NCBI RefSeq assembly: GCF_014207135.1
Contig: NZ_JACHCC010000010.1
Coordinates: 62,001-126,000, forward strand
Length of the DNA: 64,000 nt
Direction: 5' to 3'
Source: Pedobacter cryoconitis
GTDB lineage: Bacteria > Bacteroidota > Bacteroidia > Sphingobacteriales > Sphingobacteriaceae
Shown here: positions 27,526-35,613 of the stretch, one piece after another
Layout of the letters: every line of letters begins with the position of its first letter
How positions within the stretch are numbered: position 1 is the stretch's first letter
Notes under the pieces: generated by a model
Database searches by the model: none
What the model saw: the letters and a program-made list of their open reading frames with translations, nothing else
What the model was told of the DNA's origin: nothing
Translations under genes and position numbers: made by a program

Positions 27526-28040
27526 TCCGACATACGACTCCAGTGATTGAAAAGGGATTGATTTATGGGAGGACGGATGTTCCACTGGCAACTGATTTTG
27601 TGGCGGAAAGCCAGGGAATTCTGAAACAGCTTCCTGATGGATTAGATGGAGTCTATTCCAGTCCTTCATCAAGATGTACCAGGCTTGCAGCTGCAATTAA
27701 GCCTGTTTATAAGGAAGACCCAGGACTATATGAACTGAACTTTGGCAACTGGGAAGGGAAAACCTGGGATACGATTGACCGGACTGAATGTGATCGCTGG
27801 ATGGAAGATTTTGTTAATCTTTCGCCACCAGAGGGGGAGACCACGCTGGAAATGCAGCAGCGTGTTTTTTTATTCTGGAACAGGCTTTTACAGGAGCCTT
27901 ATCAAAAGGTGGCTGTTGTTACGCATGGTGGGGTTATCCGCATCATTCTGGCACATTATAAAGGGATAAGTTTAAAAGATTCATTTACGCTTAAGATAGG
28001 CATGGCTGAAGTTTTTAACTTGTCGGTTTCCACTCGCTGA
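27510..28040 (+). CDS. cobC: Alpha-ribazole phosphatase (histidine phosphatase superfamily)
   Basis: 176 residues with the phosphohistidine motif RHT (His8), the second arginine region SSPSSRCTRLA, NFGNWEGKTW and the second catalytic His in THGGVIR. It removes the phosphate from alpha-ribazole phosphate or adenosylcobalamin phosphate. The function follows from the position after cobS. Its 3' end overlaps the convergent MOSC gene by 26 bp. Confidence 0.9.
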   Translation: MEIYLIRHTTPVIEKGLIYGRTDVPLATDFVAESQGILKQLPDGLDGVYSSPSSRCTRLAAAIKPVYKEDPGLYELNFGNWEGKTWDTIDRTECDRWMEDFVNLSPPEGETTLEMQQRVFLFWNRLLQEPYQKVAVVTHGGVIRIILAHYKGISLKDSFTLKIGMAEVFNLSVSTR

Positions 28041-28836
28041 CCCTGATCTGGTCACCAACCCGTATTATACCTGAACCTTTATGAATCAGGTTTTGCCCGA
28101 ACATGATTTTTTTATTTATAGTACGGTATCCAGCCAGTGTTTTTAAGGGTTCTGGCCCTTTTGTTGCCGTTTGCTGATCTACAGTAATCAATACACATCT
28201 GGAACAGGGTTTTACAGCACTGAATTGTGTCTCACCAATAAAAAACTTATTAAAAGTATCTTCTATATGGGGATCTCCTCCTGTGAAAACAAAATTAGGA
28301 CGGAACCGGTCCATAGGGACTGCTTGTTGTAGTTTTTCATTTAGACCATCAAGGGAAGCCTGACTGATGATCAGGCAGGGGTATCCGTCAGCAAAGCTCA
28401 CCACTTCGTTATCCTGTGCGTAGCGGGGGTCTACTAATCTTCTGTCTGTCTCGGGCATTTGTACCAGTCTTGCATTTGTCTGCAGTAGCTCCGAAAACCA
28501 GAGGCTTATTTTTTGATTTACTTCAACACCTGTACAATCAGTACCCCATACACTAACATCAATTTCTTTTCCTGTGTTTTCGTCAAAACTGAACGATATC
28601 GTCAGGTTGGTTTTTTTTCTGTGAGTAATCGTGAGTCTGGAGTCGCCAAGATCTACCTGAAGAAGTGCAAGCTCGGGGTATTTTCTTTGACTGATAAATG
28701 TTCCTTCTTCATCGATTAACATCCATCTTCTGTCGTATTGCAGTCCTTTTTCTTCTATCAGGGATTCTTTCAGACTGATACCTGCCAGGGATTTAACAGG
28801 GTAAATATAAAGTTCGGACAAGTGAAGATTATGCAT
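28015..28836 (-). CDS. MOSC domain protein with N-terminal beta-barrel (YcbX-like)
   Basis: 273 residues: MOSC_N beta-barrel (about 1-120, starting 'LSELYIYPVKSLAGISL') and a MOSC domain (about 125-270) with the conserved Cys in KPCSRCVLITVD. MOSC proteins bind molybdenum cofactor or act as sulfur carriers; YcbX-like members reduce N-hydroxylated compounds. No Moco genes are nearby. Convergent overlap with cobC. Confidence 0.88.
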   Translation of the reverse strand: MHNLHLSELYIYPVKSLAGISLKESLIEEKGLQYDRRWMLIDEEGTFISQRKYPELALLQVDLGDSRLTITHRKKTNLTISFSFDENTGKEIDVSVWGTDCTGVEVNQKISLWFSELLQTNARLVQMPETDRRLVDPRYAQDNEVVSFADGYPCLIISQASLDGLNEKLQQAVPMDRFRPNFVFTGGDPHIEDTFNKFFIGETQFSAVKPCSRCVLITVDQQTATKGPEPLKTLAGYRTINKKIMFGQNLIHKGSGIIRVGDQIRVSEWKPTS

Positions 28837-29075
28837 GGCTAAAGGTAAAAAATAAATTAATAAGCAGGCGTGGCAAAGCCTTTTTTTGAAATATTCTGGC
28901 TACCAGAATCAGCAGAAGATATTGAAAAAACAGTTGACATTTTTATGAGACCTATGACCCTGTAATATAGGGAGGATTGAGTGTAAATTTGAGTACCATC
29001 CAGATCAGTTTTTAAATAGTTATTGTATTGTTTTTTAGTGGATTGATTATACTCTGGTCTTAAATTATTAGTTCC

Positions 29076-29194
29076 GGAATTACCTTAGGATCTGGATGGT
29101 TTTTATGAAAATGTGGGAGAAGCCGAAAACCCAGGACAGAGTAGGTTTAACTAAAGTTTTTTAATGCTTTTTGATTTATAAAAGTATAATTATT
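29076..29194 (+). repeat. Duplicated leader, copy 1
   Basis: This ~119-nt stretch precedes the first four-cysteine gene and is repeated upstream of the second (29507-29628). The core GGATGGTTTTT...ATGTGGGAGAAGCCG...AACCCAG is almost identical between copies, while the proteins downstream are only about half identical. It holds a small open frame (29096-29164) and a TGGG/CCCA pairing (29114-29117 with 29130-29133). Confidence 0.75.
29096..29164 (+). CDS. Putative 22-aa leader peptide, copy 1
   Basis: ATG GTT TTT ... TAA encodes a peptide beginning MVFMKMWEKPKTQDRVGL. The second leader has the same frame open with MVFVKMWEKPKTQNRVGL. Between the copies three third-position changes are silent (AAA/AAG, GGT/GGA, TTA/TTG). 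That is compatible with coding but the sample is tiny and the similarity continues past the stop of copy 2, so an RNA element is equally possible. Confidence 0.35.
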   Translation: MVFMKMWEKPKTQDRVGLTKVF

Positions 29195-29452
29195 ATGGCA
29201 AGATGCTGGTATGCTTTTGGTGGAACTGGTGATCCGACTTTAGCTGGAAATTATAGATTGCTGCACCAAACGCCTGGTTGTTTGGATGGTACTCAAATAT
29301 GCGCTATCTATGCAATGGGTTGTGGAACTGTTCCAGTATCACCTTTGAGTACTAATATAGTAAAATACATTCATGATGGTCTATCCAATCTAGTGGCTGA
29401 GCCCCAGCTCCCCATTTTTTCTAAGCTTTTTGTTTATTTGAGAAATCCATAA
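29195..29452 (+). CDS. Unrecognised small four-cysteine protein, copy 1
   Basis: 85 residues from the ATG at 29195; an upstream ATG (29171) would add MIYKSIII but has no counterpart in copy 2. Cys4, Cys29, Cys36 and Cys43 are all conserved with copy 2, with C-x6-C-x6-C spacing in the core (PGC......CAIYA..CG). The block PVSPLS.NI..YI.D.L..LVA.PQLP..SK.FVY is shared. There is no signal peptide or membrane segment. I do not recognise the family. The tandem copy and the conserved leader argue for a real, selected gene. Confidence 0.75.
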   Translation: MARCWYAFGGTGDPTLAGNYRLLHQTPGCLDGTQICAIYAMGCGTVPVSPLSTNIVKYIHDGLSNLVAEPQLPIFSKLFVYLRNP

Positions 29453-29457
29453 TAAGA

Positions 29458-29502
29458 TTAAGTTCTGCAGGAGTTGTTATTAATAATTCCTGCAGAACTT
29501 AA
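29458..29502. repeat. Perfect 15-bp inverted repeat between the two small genes
   Basis: TTAAGTTCTGCAGGA at 29458-29472 is matched exactly by its reverse complement at 29488-29502 with a 15-nt loop. There is no T-run after either arm. It may act as an RNA processing/stability hairpin or a terminator without a U tract. Confidence 0.8.
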
Positions 29503-29506
29503 CACT

Positions 29507-29628
29507 GGAGTTACCTGAAAATTTGGATGGTTTTTGTAAAGATGTGGGAGAAGCCGAAAACCCAGAATAGAGTAGGATTGAATTAAAGTTTTTTGATATT
29601 TTTTGATCTATAAAGATATCCTGATATT
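29507..29628 (+). repeat. Duplicated leader, copy 2
   Basis: The second copy of the leader described at 29076-29194, about 122 nt with one small length difference. It precedes the second four-cysteine gene at the same distance, so leader plus gene were duplicated as a unit. Confidence 0.75.
29527..29586 (+). CDS. Putative 19-aa leader peptide, copy 2
   Basis: Open frame MVFVKMWEKPKTQNRVGLN ending at TAA 29584-29586. It corresponds position by position to the open frame in copy 1 up to RVGL, then ends earlier. See copy 1 for the argument and its limits. Confidence 0.35.
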   Translation: MVFVKMWEKPKTQNRVGLN

Positions 29629-29889
29629 ATGGCAAAATGCTGGTATGCCAACGTAGGTGGAGCGTTTGATGATATAACAGTGGCTAAGAGTTATCACGTA
29701 ATTACTGGTAAACCTGGTTGTGTTAGTGGTGCTTCTGTATGTGCTATTTATGCTGGTGATTGTGGTCCTTCTCCAGTATCACCCTTAAGTTCTAATATAC
29801 TAACTTATATTGCGGACGCACTGGGTGAATTAGTCGCTCAGCCACAATTACCTGTCGGATCTAAATATTTTGTTTATATGAAGGACTGA
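29629..29889 (+). CDS. Unrecognised small four-cysteine protein, copy 2
   Basis: 86 residues. Cys4, Cys31, Cys38 and Cys45 align with the four cysteines of copy 1; the whole protein aligns with a 2-residue insertion near residue 12 and roughly half identical positions. It has no signal peptide. The start is the ATG just after the conserved leader; the N-terminal MA(R/K)CWYA is shared. No export, maturation or immunity gene adjoins, so neither a RiPP nor a toxin role is supported by context. Confidence 0.75.
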   Translation: MAKCWYANVGGAFDDITVAKSYHVITGKPGCVSGASVCAIYAGDCGPSPVSPLSSNILTYIADALGELVAQPQLPVGSKYFVYMKD

Positions 29890-30056
29890 AACTGACTTTA
29901 TATAAGCAAAAGCATCAGAGATGTAAAGAGTGATTTTTTAACAGGAATCTTCGATTTTGATACTATATGTACAATTAGCACTCTATTTATCTATATTTTG
30001 CTAAATTTGGATTGCGCCTGATGGATACACCGGACAGGTTTGCAAATTAATATTAC

Positions 30057-30872
30057 ATGGGATTATTCGATATTTTCAAAAAGACTGAAACAACAAAGGA
30101 AGACGGTACTGAGAAAGTTTCTGAAACAGAGTCTGTTGCTGGATCGGGAAAACAAAAATTACCTCAGGAGTTTCTTGGAGATTTAGAAAAAACAGAGATG
30201 CTGGCTGTATTGCTGGCTGTACCAATGGAGCAAAGAGATGTAGATTGGGTGGATCGTTTTTTAACTGACCTGCCTATGGCGAGTCTGCGCTGCGGAACGC
30301 CACAGGTTATTGCCGGACCGGATGGATTTCCTTATTTTCAACTATTTGTTCCCAAACCGGGTGAAGAATATCAGTCTTTTGTAATTGAGAGAATGATGGG
30401 TGATTTTATTCTGGAAAGAGGATATGGTATTGTGATCAATCCGGGAGAAGGACAGCCTGACTGGGTGCTGTCTTATGGTGATATTTTAAACTATCATTTG
30501 AATGGTGGGTTTTTTACAGCCGAAGATAGTCAGTTCAGTATCAGTAGTACTACAGAAGAAGAGATTGTTGAGGAAGGGGAAGAGATTATGGTAGGCCAGC
30601 CTGCTGAAACCGTATTGCCTTCGGAAACCAGAAAATTACTTAAAGACTTTTTTGAACTGAATGGTATTGAAGGACCTAAAGTTTTATTGATGGCTCGTAA
30701 AATCGGAGAAGAGCTAAAGCAGGATCTGGCTTTTAATATTACTCCTGAACGTTTTGAAAGTGAAGTTCACTACAGAAATATGATGCAGACTGTAACCTGG
30801 TACCTGCCGAGACATTATTCGGTAATAGGATTACATGACGATAATATTGAAAATGGTTTTATGCCCTTGTAG
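30057..30872 (+). CDS. Conserved hypothetical protein, acidic
   Basis: A 271-residue soluble protein that I do not recognise. It has a charged, low-complexity N-terminus (MGLFDIFKK then Thr/Glu-rich to about residue 35), a folded region with WVDRFLTDLPMASLRCGTP and FQLFVPKPGE, a Glu-rich linker (about 168-180) and a C-terminal alpha/beta segment ending in 'WYLPRHYSVIGLHDDN'. The 'GLFDIFKK' start resembles proteins of the SseB/YwqJ-like or DUF-type cytosolic groups, but this is weak. Its last 14 bp overlap the convergent symporter gene. Confidence 0.65.
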   Translation: MGLFDIFKKTETTKEDGTEKVSETESVAGSGKQKLPQEFLGDLEKTEMLAVLLAVPMEQRDVDWVDRFLTDLPMASLRCGTPQVIAGPDGFPYFQLFVPKPGEEYQSFVIERMMGDFILERGYGIVINPGEGQPDWVLSYGDILNYHLNGGFFTAEDSQFSISSTTEEEIVEEGEEIMVGQPAETVLPSETRKLLKDFFELNGIEGPKVLLMARKIGEELKQDLAFNITPERFESEVHYRNMMQTVTWYLPRHYSVIGLHDDNIENGFMPL

Positions 30873-32079
30873 CCAGCCAGTTTTTACCTTCCGTAAAACG
30901 GGTAACTAACATCGCTGCTACAGTATCGCCGGTAGAATTTAATAAGGTGGCCATCGGATCAACTAATGTTCCGATGATCATCGCCGGCGGTAATGCCTCT
31001 GGAGGGAAACCATAAGCAGAAATAAACAGTAGTTCACCTACGTAACCTCCATTGGGTATTCCTCCTTCAACTATACTGACCAGTATGGTCATTCCCAAAG
31101 CAATCATTATAGTCTCTATATTGTCAAAGCTTTTGCCAAACAAAGCGAATACAACTGCCATTTTTATAATTGAAGAAATACTGGATCCATCTTTATGTAA
31201 TGTGGCACCCAACGGGATGGTTACATTGGCTATATAATCGGGTATGCCGATTTTTTTTGCGGCATCTAAATTGGCAGGTATATTCGCAATACTGCTGCAG
31301 GTACCAATTGCGGTTGCTGAAGGAATAATATTATTGTTCCAGTATTTTTTGATCCCCTTTACTCCACCTGCTATGAATGCATAGAGTGTGAATATAACCA
31401 CAAAATAAAATGCACCTGTTCCGTAGTATAATCCTAATGACCTGGCATAAGTACCGAAAAGCTGAGGACCAAAAACACCAACCTGATAAGCAAAATAAGC
31501 ACCTAATCCAAGAGGTGCCATCTTCATGATCACAGTAAATACATTTTTGAAAACCTCATTACCCGAATTCAGAAAACTGGAAAAAGCCAACCCATCTTTA
31601 CCCGAACGTAGTGTAGCGAATCCGGTTAATACGGAGAATATGATCATGGCCAGCATACTTTTTCTGGATAGTAATTCGAAAAATTCACTGGTAGTGAGTA
31701 ATTGTGTAAGCTGATCTCCCAATGGTTTCTTAACTATGTTTTCTGTTAAGGGGGTATTAGTCATGTGTTCATGAACAGGAAATATTCTCACAGCCAGGAT
31801 AGTTAAGGAGGCGGAAATTAATACTGTTGACAAAAATACCAGCACCATGACAGCCATCATTTTATTGAGCTTATTTGTTTCTTTAAGATTCCCAATTGCA
31901 GAAGCAACAGAGAAAAAAACAAGAGGAATAACTGCTGTGAACAATAAATTAAGAAAAATTTCACCGATTGGTTTAAGTATCTTGACCCGTTCACCAAAAA
32001 TGAATCCGGCTAGACTTCCAGCGACGATACCAGCTATGAGCCAGATAATTCCCTTGTAATTTTTGTAAAAACTGTTCAT
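30859..32079 (-). CDS. Dicarboxylate/amino acid:cation symporter (DAACS family)
   Basis: A 406-residue inner-membrane carrier with about eight helices and two re-entrant loops. Family marks: the Ser-rich loop ATAIGTCSSIANIPAN, the GATLHKDGSS segment, and the substrate/Na motif DPMATLLNSTGD. It takes up glutamate, aspartate or C4-dicarboxylates with Na+ or H+. It stands alone with no regulator nearby. Confidence 0.92.
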   Translation of the reverse strand: MNSFYKNYKGIIWLIAGIVAGSLAGFIFGERVKILKPIGEIFLNLLFTAVIPLVFFSVASAIGNLKETNKLNKMMAVMVLVFLSTVLISASLTILAVRIFPVHEHMTNTPLTENIVKKPLGDQLTQLLTTSEFFELLSRKSMLAMIIFSVLTGFATLRSGKDGLAFSSFLNSGNEVFKNVFTVIMKMAPLGLGAYFAYQVGVFGPQLFGTYARSLGLYYGTGAFYFVVIFTLYAFIAGGVKGIKKYWNNNIIPSATAIGTCSSIANIPANLDAAKKIGIPDYIANVTIPLGATLHKDGSSISSIIKMAVVFALFGKSFDNIETIMIALGMTILVSIVEGGIPNGGYVGELLFISAYGFPPEALPPAMIIGTLVDPMATLLNSTGDTVAAMLVTRFTEGKNWLATRA

Positions 32080-32223
32080 ATAGCTAATATAGTTTTTAAT
32101 AGAGATAAAATATGGAATGACTGAAATTGGTATGCTTTTAGTAAGGTGAAAATGACACTGGACAGGATAACCAGCTAGGTAAACTCTAAAAATTTATATA
32201 ATATTGAAGGATTATTTTAATTG

Positions 32224-33645
32224 ATGAAAAGAAGATCTTTTGTGCAGAAGGCAGGCCTTTTAACAGCTGCGATGGTTTCAGGGAAAATGTTGTCATTTGC
32301 TGCTGAGCCTGAATTCCCGTTAGTAAGAAAACCAATTGAATTACGTCGTTTTACAAGTAGGGCAGTAGAAGGTGCGATTACTGAATTTACTGAAAAAGTC
32401 AAAAATAAAGAACTGGCCTGGTTATTCAATAATTGTTTTCCAAACGCCTTGGATAATCTGGTTACCTACAGTGAAACGACGGATGGAAGGCCAGATACTT
32501 ATCTGAGTGCTGGTGATATAGATGCGATGTGGTTAAGGGATAGCAGTGTCCATATGTGGTCCTTTCTGCCTTTTTTAAGAAGAGACAAAGGACTGAGAAA
32601 CCTGGTGGGTGGAGTGATCAGCAGGCAAGTGAAATATATTATCAAAGATCCTTACGCCAGTTCTTTCTATAATGACCCGGCTAAAATTGGGGCAATGAAA
32701 GACGATCTGACTATGATGTTACCTGGCGTTCATGAACGTAAATGGGAAATTGATTCACTCTGTTACCCTATCCGTTTGGCTTACAGGTACTGGCAGCAAA
32801 CTAAAGACACCAGTTTTTTTGATGCGAAATGGCAGGATGCGATGAAGGCAATTTTAAAAACTTTTAAAGAACAGCAGCGAAAAGAAAATACTGGTCCCTA
32901 TCATTTTCAGCGGACTACCTTATGGGCAACAGACAGTTTACCAATGGAAGGTTTTGGCTATCCGGTAAAACCTGTAGGTTTGATCTGCTCTGCCTTCAGA
33001 CCGAGTGAAGATGCAACTGTTTTCTCTTTTTTGATTCCTTCAAATTTCTTCGCTGTAGTGAGCCTGCGTCAGGCTGCTGAGCTTTTCAGAATAATTAAGG
33101 CAGATGAACAGGTAGCAAAGGACATGGAAGCTATGGCATTGGAAATACGCCTGGCCTTGCAGAAATACGCAATTGTTGAACATGAAGTTTATGGAAAGGT
33201 ATATGCCTATGAAGTTAACGGAATGGGAAGCTATAATCTGATGGATGATGCAAATGTTCCCAGCTTATTGGCTTTGCCTTATCTGGGCGCTTTATCTATG
33301 ACGGATCCTGTTTATCTGAATACAAGAAAAATGCTACTTTCTGAAGGTAATCCTTTTTATTATAAAGGGAAACTTGCTGAAGGTATAGGAAGTCCGCGGA
33401 TTACCAAACACATGATCTGGCCAATGAGTATCATCGCAAGAGGACTCACTAGCACGGACGATGAAGAAATCAGGAATTGTTTGAAAATGCTGCAGACTTG
33501 TCATGGAGATACAGGGCTTTTACATGAATCTTTTGATCCGGATAATCCTAAACAATTTACAGGTTCTGCTTATTCAAGGGCAAATAGCTTGTTTGCAGAG
33601 TTTTTATGGAAAACATATCAGGAACGTCCATACCTGTTAGCCTGA
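32224..33645 (+). CDS. Glycoside hydrolase family 125 exo-alpha-1,6-mannosidase
   Basis: 473 residues from the ATG at 32224 (a TTG directly before it is less likely). A twin-arginine-like start (KRRSFVQKAG) leads a signal peptide. The (alpha/alpha)6 barrel shows GH125 marks: DIDAMWLRDSSVHMW, KDDLTMMLPGVHERKWEIDSL-type segment, NLMDDANVPSLLALPYLG, and GLLHESFDPDNP near the end. The family hydrolyses alpha-1,6-mannose bonds without metal. Monocistronic. Confidence 0.92.
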   Translation: MKRRSFVQKAGLLTAAMVSGKMLSFAAEPEFPLVRKPIELRRFTSRAVEGAITEFTEKVKNKELAWLFNNCFPNALDNLVTYSETTDGRPDTYLSAGDIDAMWLRDSSVHMWSFLPFLRRDKGLRNLVGGVISRQVKYIIKDPYASSFYNDPAKIGAMKDDLTMMLPGVHERKWEIDSLCYPIRLAYRYWQQTKDTSFFDAKWQDAMKAILKTFKEQQRKENTGPYHFQRTTLWATDSLPMEGFGYPVKPVGLICSAFRPSEDATVFSFLIPSNFFAVVSLRQAAELFRIIKADEQVAKDMEAMALEIRLALQKYAIVEHEVYGKVYAYEVNGMGSYNLMDDANVPSLLALPYLGALSMTDPVYLNTRKMLLSEGNPFYYKGKLAEGIGSPRITKHMIWPMSIIARGLTSTDDEEIRNCLKMLQTCHGDTGLLHESFDPDNPKQFTGSAYSRANSLFAEFLWKTYQERPYLLA

Positions 33646-33717
33646 TCAAATTGTCATTGAAATGAAATTATGAAGAATGCTTAACATTAACTTAACATTA
33701 GGTTGGCATCTTTGTAT

Positions 33718-33927
33718 ATGTTCTTACCGATACTTGCAGGCACCTTTTATTTATTTACAGCAATAGCTGCTTTTAAAATGGAAACCCCATTAAAGGGATT
33801 GTTATTTATTCTTGCTGTTGCAGGGATAAGTGCTATACTTTATTTGTTTGTTTTGTTTCCTGGCATTTCAGGAGTAGCAGTAGCGTTAATGCTGGGTGCA
33901 TTTATTTTACGTCAGGGTAGCAGATAA
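33718..33927 (+). CDS. Small two-helix membrane protein
   Basis: 69 residues from the ATG at 33718 (an in-frame TTG 15 bp upstream is possible). Nearly all hydrophobic: two to three membrane segments (about 1-20, 28-48, 50-63) ending RQGSR. A CATCTTTG sequence just before the ATG resembles a -7 element, which would make it almost leaderless. No known family recognised. Confidence 0.6.
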   Translation: MFLPILAGTFYLFTAIAAFKMETPLKGLLFILAVAGISAILYLFVLFPGISGVAVALMLGAFILRQGSR

Positions 33928-33960
33928 AAAAACCACCTGGCTTTTGGGCACAGATGGTTT
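33924..33960 (-). terminator. Terminator of the DUF4397 gene
   Basis: Stem AAACCACCTG (33930-33939) against CAGATGGTTT (33951-33960), one mismatch, followed on the minus strand by seven T. On the plus strand the T run is missing. Confidence 0.65.
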
Positions 33961-33989
33961 AATCTTTAATTGTATGTCTTAGACTGAAA

Positions 33990-34706
33990 TTACCATTTGT
34001 GCTGGCTTGCAGACAGGCTTACTTGTTTTGCTGTAACTGTTGTATTCACTAATCCTTTGGCATAGATTGTATAGAAATTTCCGGCAGTGATGTCAATATT
34101 ACTTAAAGTAGCCACAACTGATTTGGTTGCTGTGTTAACCAGGGTAGCTGTATACTTTGTTGGTTTCACATTCTTAAAGGCAGAGAATGCCTGGTAAGCT
34201 CTGTTTGTGAAAACTGTAGTATCAGCATCCAGTGTCAGGTCATATGCTGGTGAATCAGAAGAAAGGTTGACAAAACGTATTTTACTTTGTCCCGTTGCGG
34301 GTGCAGTAAAATCATCTTTTAAGACTAAGAAAGAGGTAGAATCGCCTTTAGTTACTACATAAAGAGACTGATATTGTCCTTTAATCAGGTTGAAGTTTGC
34401 ACTATAAAAGCTTTTTGCTGTATTAGGCTTTGTCAGCGCTCCGTTAGTTGTGCCGGGAAATACGCGCACATACTCTAATGTTTTTCCAAAAGTTAATGGT
34501 GCAGTATTATTAACTCTTCTGTTGTTCAGAAAGAAATCAACTGAATCTTTTAGGGGCGAAGCATTGGTGATTGACAGGGCAGAAACTTCTTCCGGCTGAT
34601 ATACGTCGTTTTTACAAGAAGTAAAGGCAAGTGCGGTGCCAAATATTGCAATAAGCACTGCAGATTTCTTAATGCTTTTCGAAAATAAAGTAGGATTAGA
34701 TTTCAT
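33990..34706 (-). CDS. DUF4397 family lipoprotein
   Basis: 238 residues with a lipoprotein signal (lipobox FTSC, about Cys31) and a DUF4397 beta-sandwich. The typical strands are 'ALSITNASPLKDSVDFFLN', 'KIRFVNLSSDSPAYDLTLD' and 'YTIYAKGL'. This family is exported in Bacteroidota and resembles a cell-surface structural domain. Function unknown. Confidence 0.85.
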   Translation of the reverse strand: MKSNPTLFSKSIKKSAVLIAIFGTALAFTSCKNDVYQPEEVSALSITNASPLKDSVDFFLNNRRVNNTAPLTFGKTLEYVRVFPGTTNGALTKPNTAKSFYSANFNLIKGQYQSLYVVTKGDSTSFLVLKDDFTAPATGQSKIRFVNLSSDSPAYDLTLDADTTVFTNRAYQAFSAFKNVKPTKYTATLVNTATKSVVATLSNIDITAGNFYTIYAKGLVNTTVTAKQVSLSASQHKW

Positions 34707-35046
34707 GTTAAATTTGTTTTTAATAAAAGTTATTAATTGTTTTTGAAGGTAAAACGGGACTGAAGAGCATAACGCTACAGTCGTTTTTAATAAATCGATT
34801 AAAAATGGTTGTATAGGGACGGTGGACTGTTTTGATCAGGATTGTCCAAAATAAAGAGGGATTTGTAAAGAATCATAAATGCATCTGTTAAAATTTCTAA
34901 ATTTAAATTGATTTGCTGTAGCGTTAATTGGATTAGCTGCGTTTATGCTGGTAATCCGGTTCTGTTAAAAATAGAGATGGTTGCAGCCTGCGTTTTCGCA
35001 GGGTATAAAATAGGTATATTGACATATAAGATAGGTTTAACAAAGC
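34707..35046. other. Intergenic region before the ECF sigma factor
   Basis: 340 bp without a gene. A perfect CCTGCG-TTTT-CGCAGG hairpin sits at 34987-35002, about 45 bp before the sigma-factor start and next to an AT-rich GGTATAAAATAGGTATA stretch. It could be an operator or a 5'-UTR hairpin. Nothing else is recognisable. Confidence 0.4.
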
Positions 35047-35613
35047 GTGGATAATAAAAATACAATGTTCCAGGAGATCATTGCGGGATTGAGTACCCGT
35101 GATGATCGTATACAAGAACGTATTTATGTCCACTACTGGGGTTATCTGATGGGGATATCTACCCGGTACTTTAAAGATCGGAATGCTGCAAAGGAAGTGG
35201 TAAATGATAGTTTTATGAAGGCATTTAAGACAATGTATGACTTTCGGCACGATCATAATCTTATAGATTTTCAGAAAACCTTTAAGGCCTGGCTGGCAAA
35301 AATTACCGTACGTACCGCTTTGGATAAAATCAGAGCGAATAAGTCGGCACTGACCTATATTGAAGAGTATGAAGATGGTGGAACAGGATATGTTGAGGTG
35401 GAAGAGAAATTGTTTGCTGAAGATATACTGAGACTTTTGCATGAGCTCCCGGATTTGCACCGTACTGTTTTTAATCTTTATGAGATTGAAGGTTTTAGTC
35501 ATGATGAGATTGCTTCGATGTTAACGATACCAGTTAGCTCAAGCCGTACTTATCTGACCAGGGCTAAGCAAAAATTGAGAGAACTGTATAAAAAAAGTAT
35601 TGAAATTAACTGA
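35047..35613 (+). CDS. ECF RNA polymerase sigma factor
   Basis: 188 residues from GTG 35047 (or 182 from ATG 35065). Region 2 (about 20-85) includes 'YFKDRNAAKEVVNDSFMKAF' and region 4 (about 125-180) 'LPDLHRTVFNLYEIEGFSHDEIASML' with the helix-turn-helix. It directs RNA polymerase to a regulon in response to an envelope signal. Its stop overlaps the ATG of the next gene by one base, so the downstream membrane protein is its likely partner. Confidence 0.9.
   Translation: MDNKNTMFQEIIAGLSTRDDRIQERIYVHYWGYLMGISTRYFKDRNAAKEVVNDSFMKAFKTMYDFRHDHNLIDFQKTFKAWLAKITVRTALDKIRANKSALTYIEEYEDGGTGYVEVEEKLFAEDILRLLHELPDLHRTVFNLYEIEGFSHDEIASMLTIPVSSSRTYLTRAKQKLRELYKKSIEIN

Noticed and set aside
29195..29889. 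Four-cysteine proteins as RiPP precursors or type II toxins
   Set aside because: No leader-core (double-glycine) pattern, no maturase, transporter or immunity gene nearby, so context does not support it.
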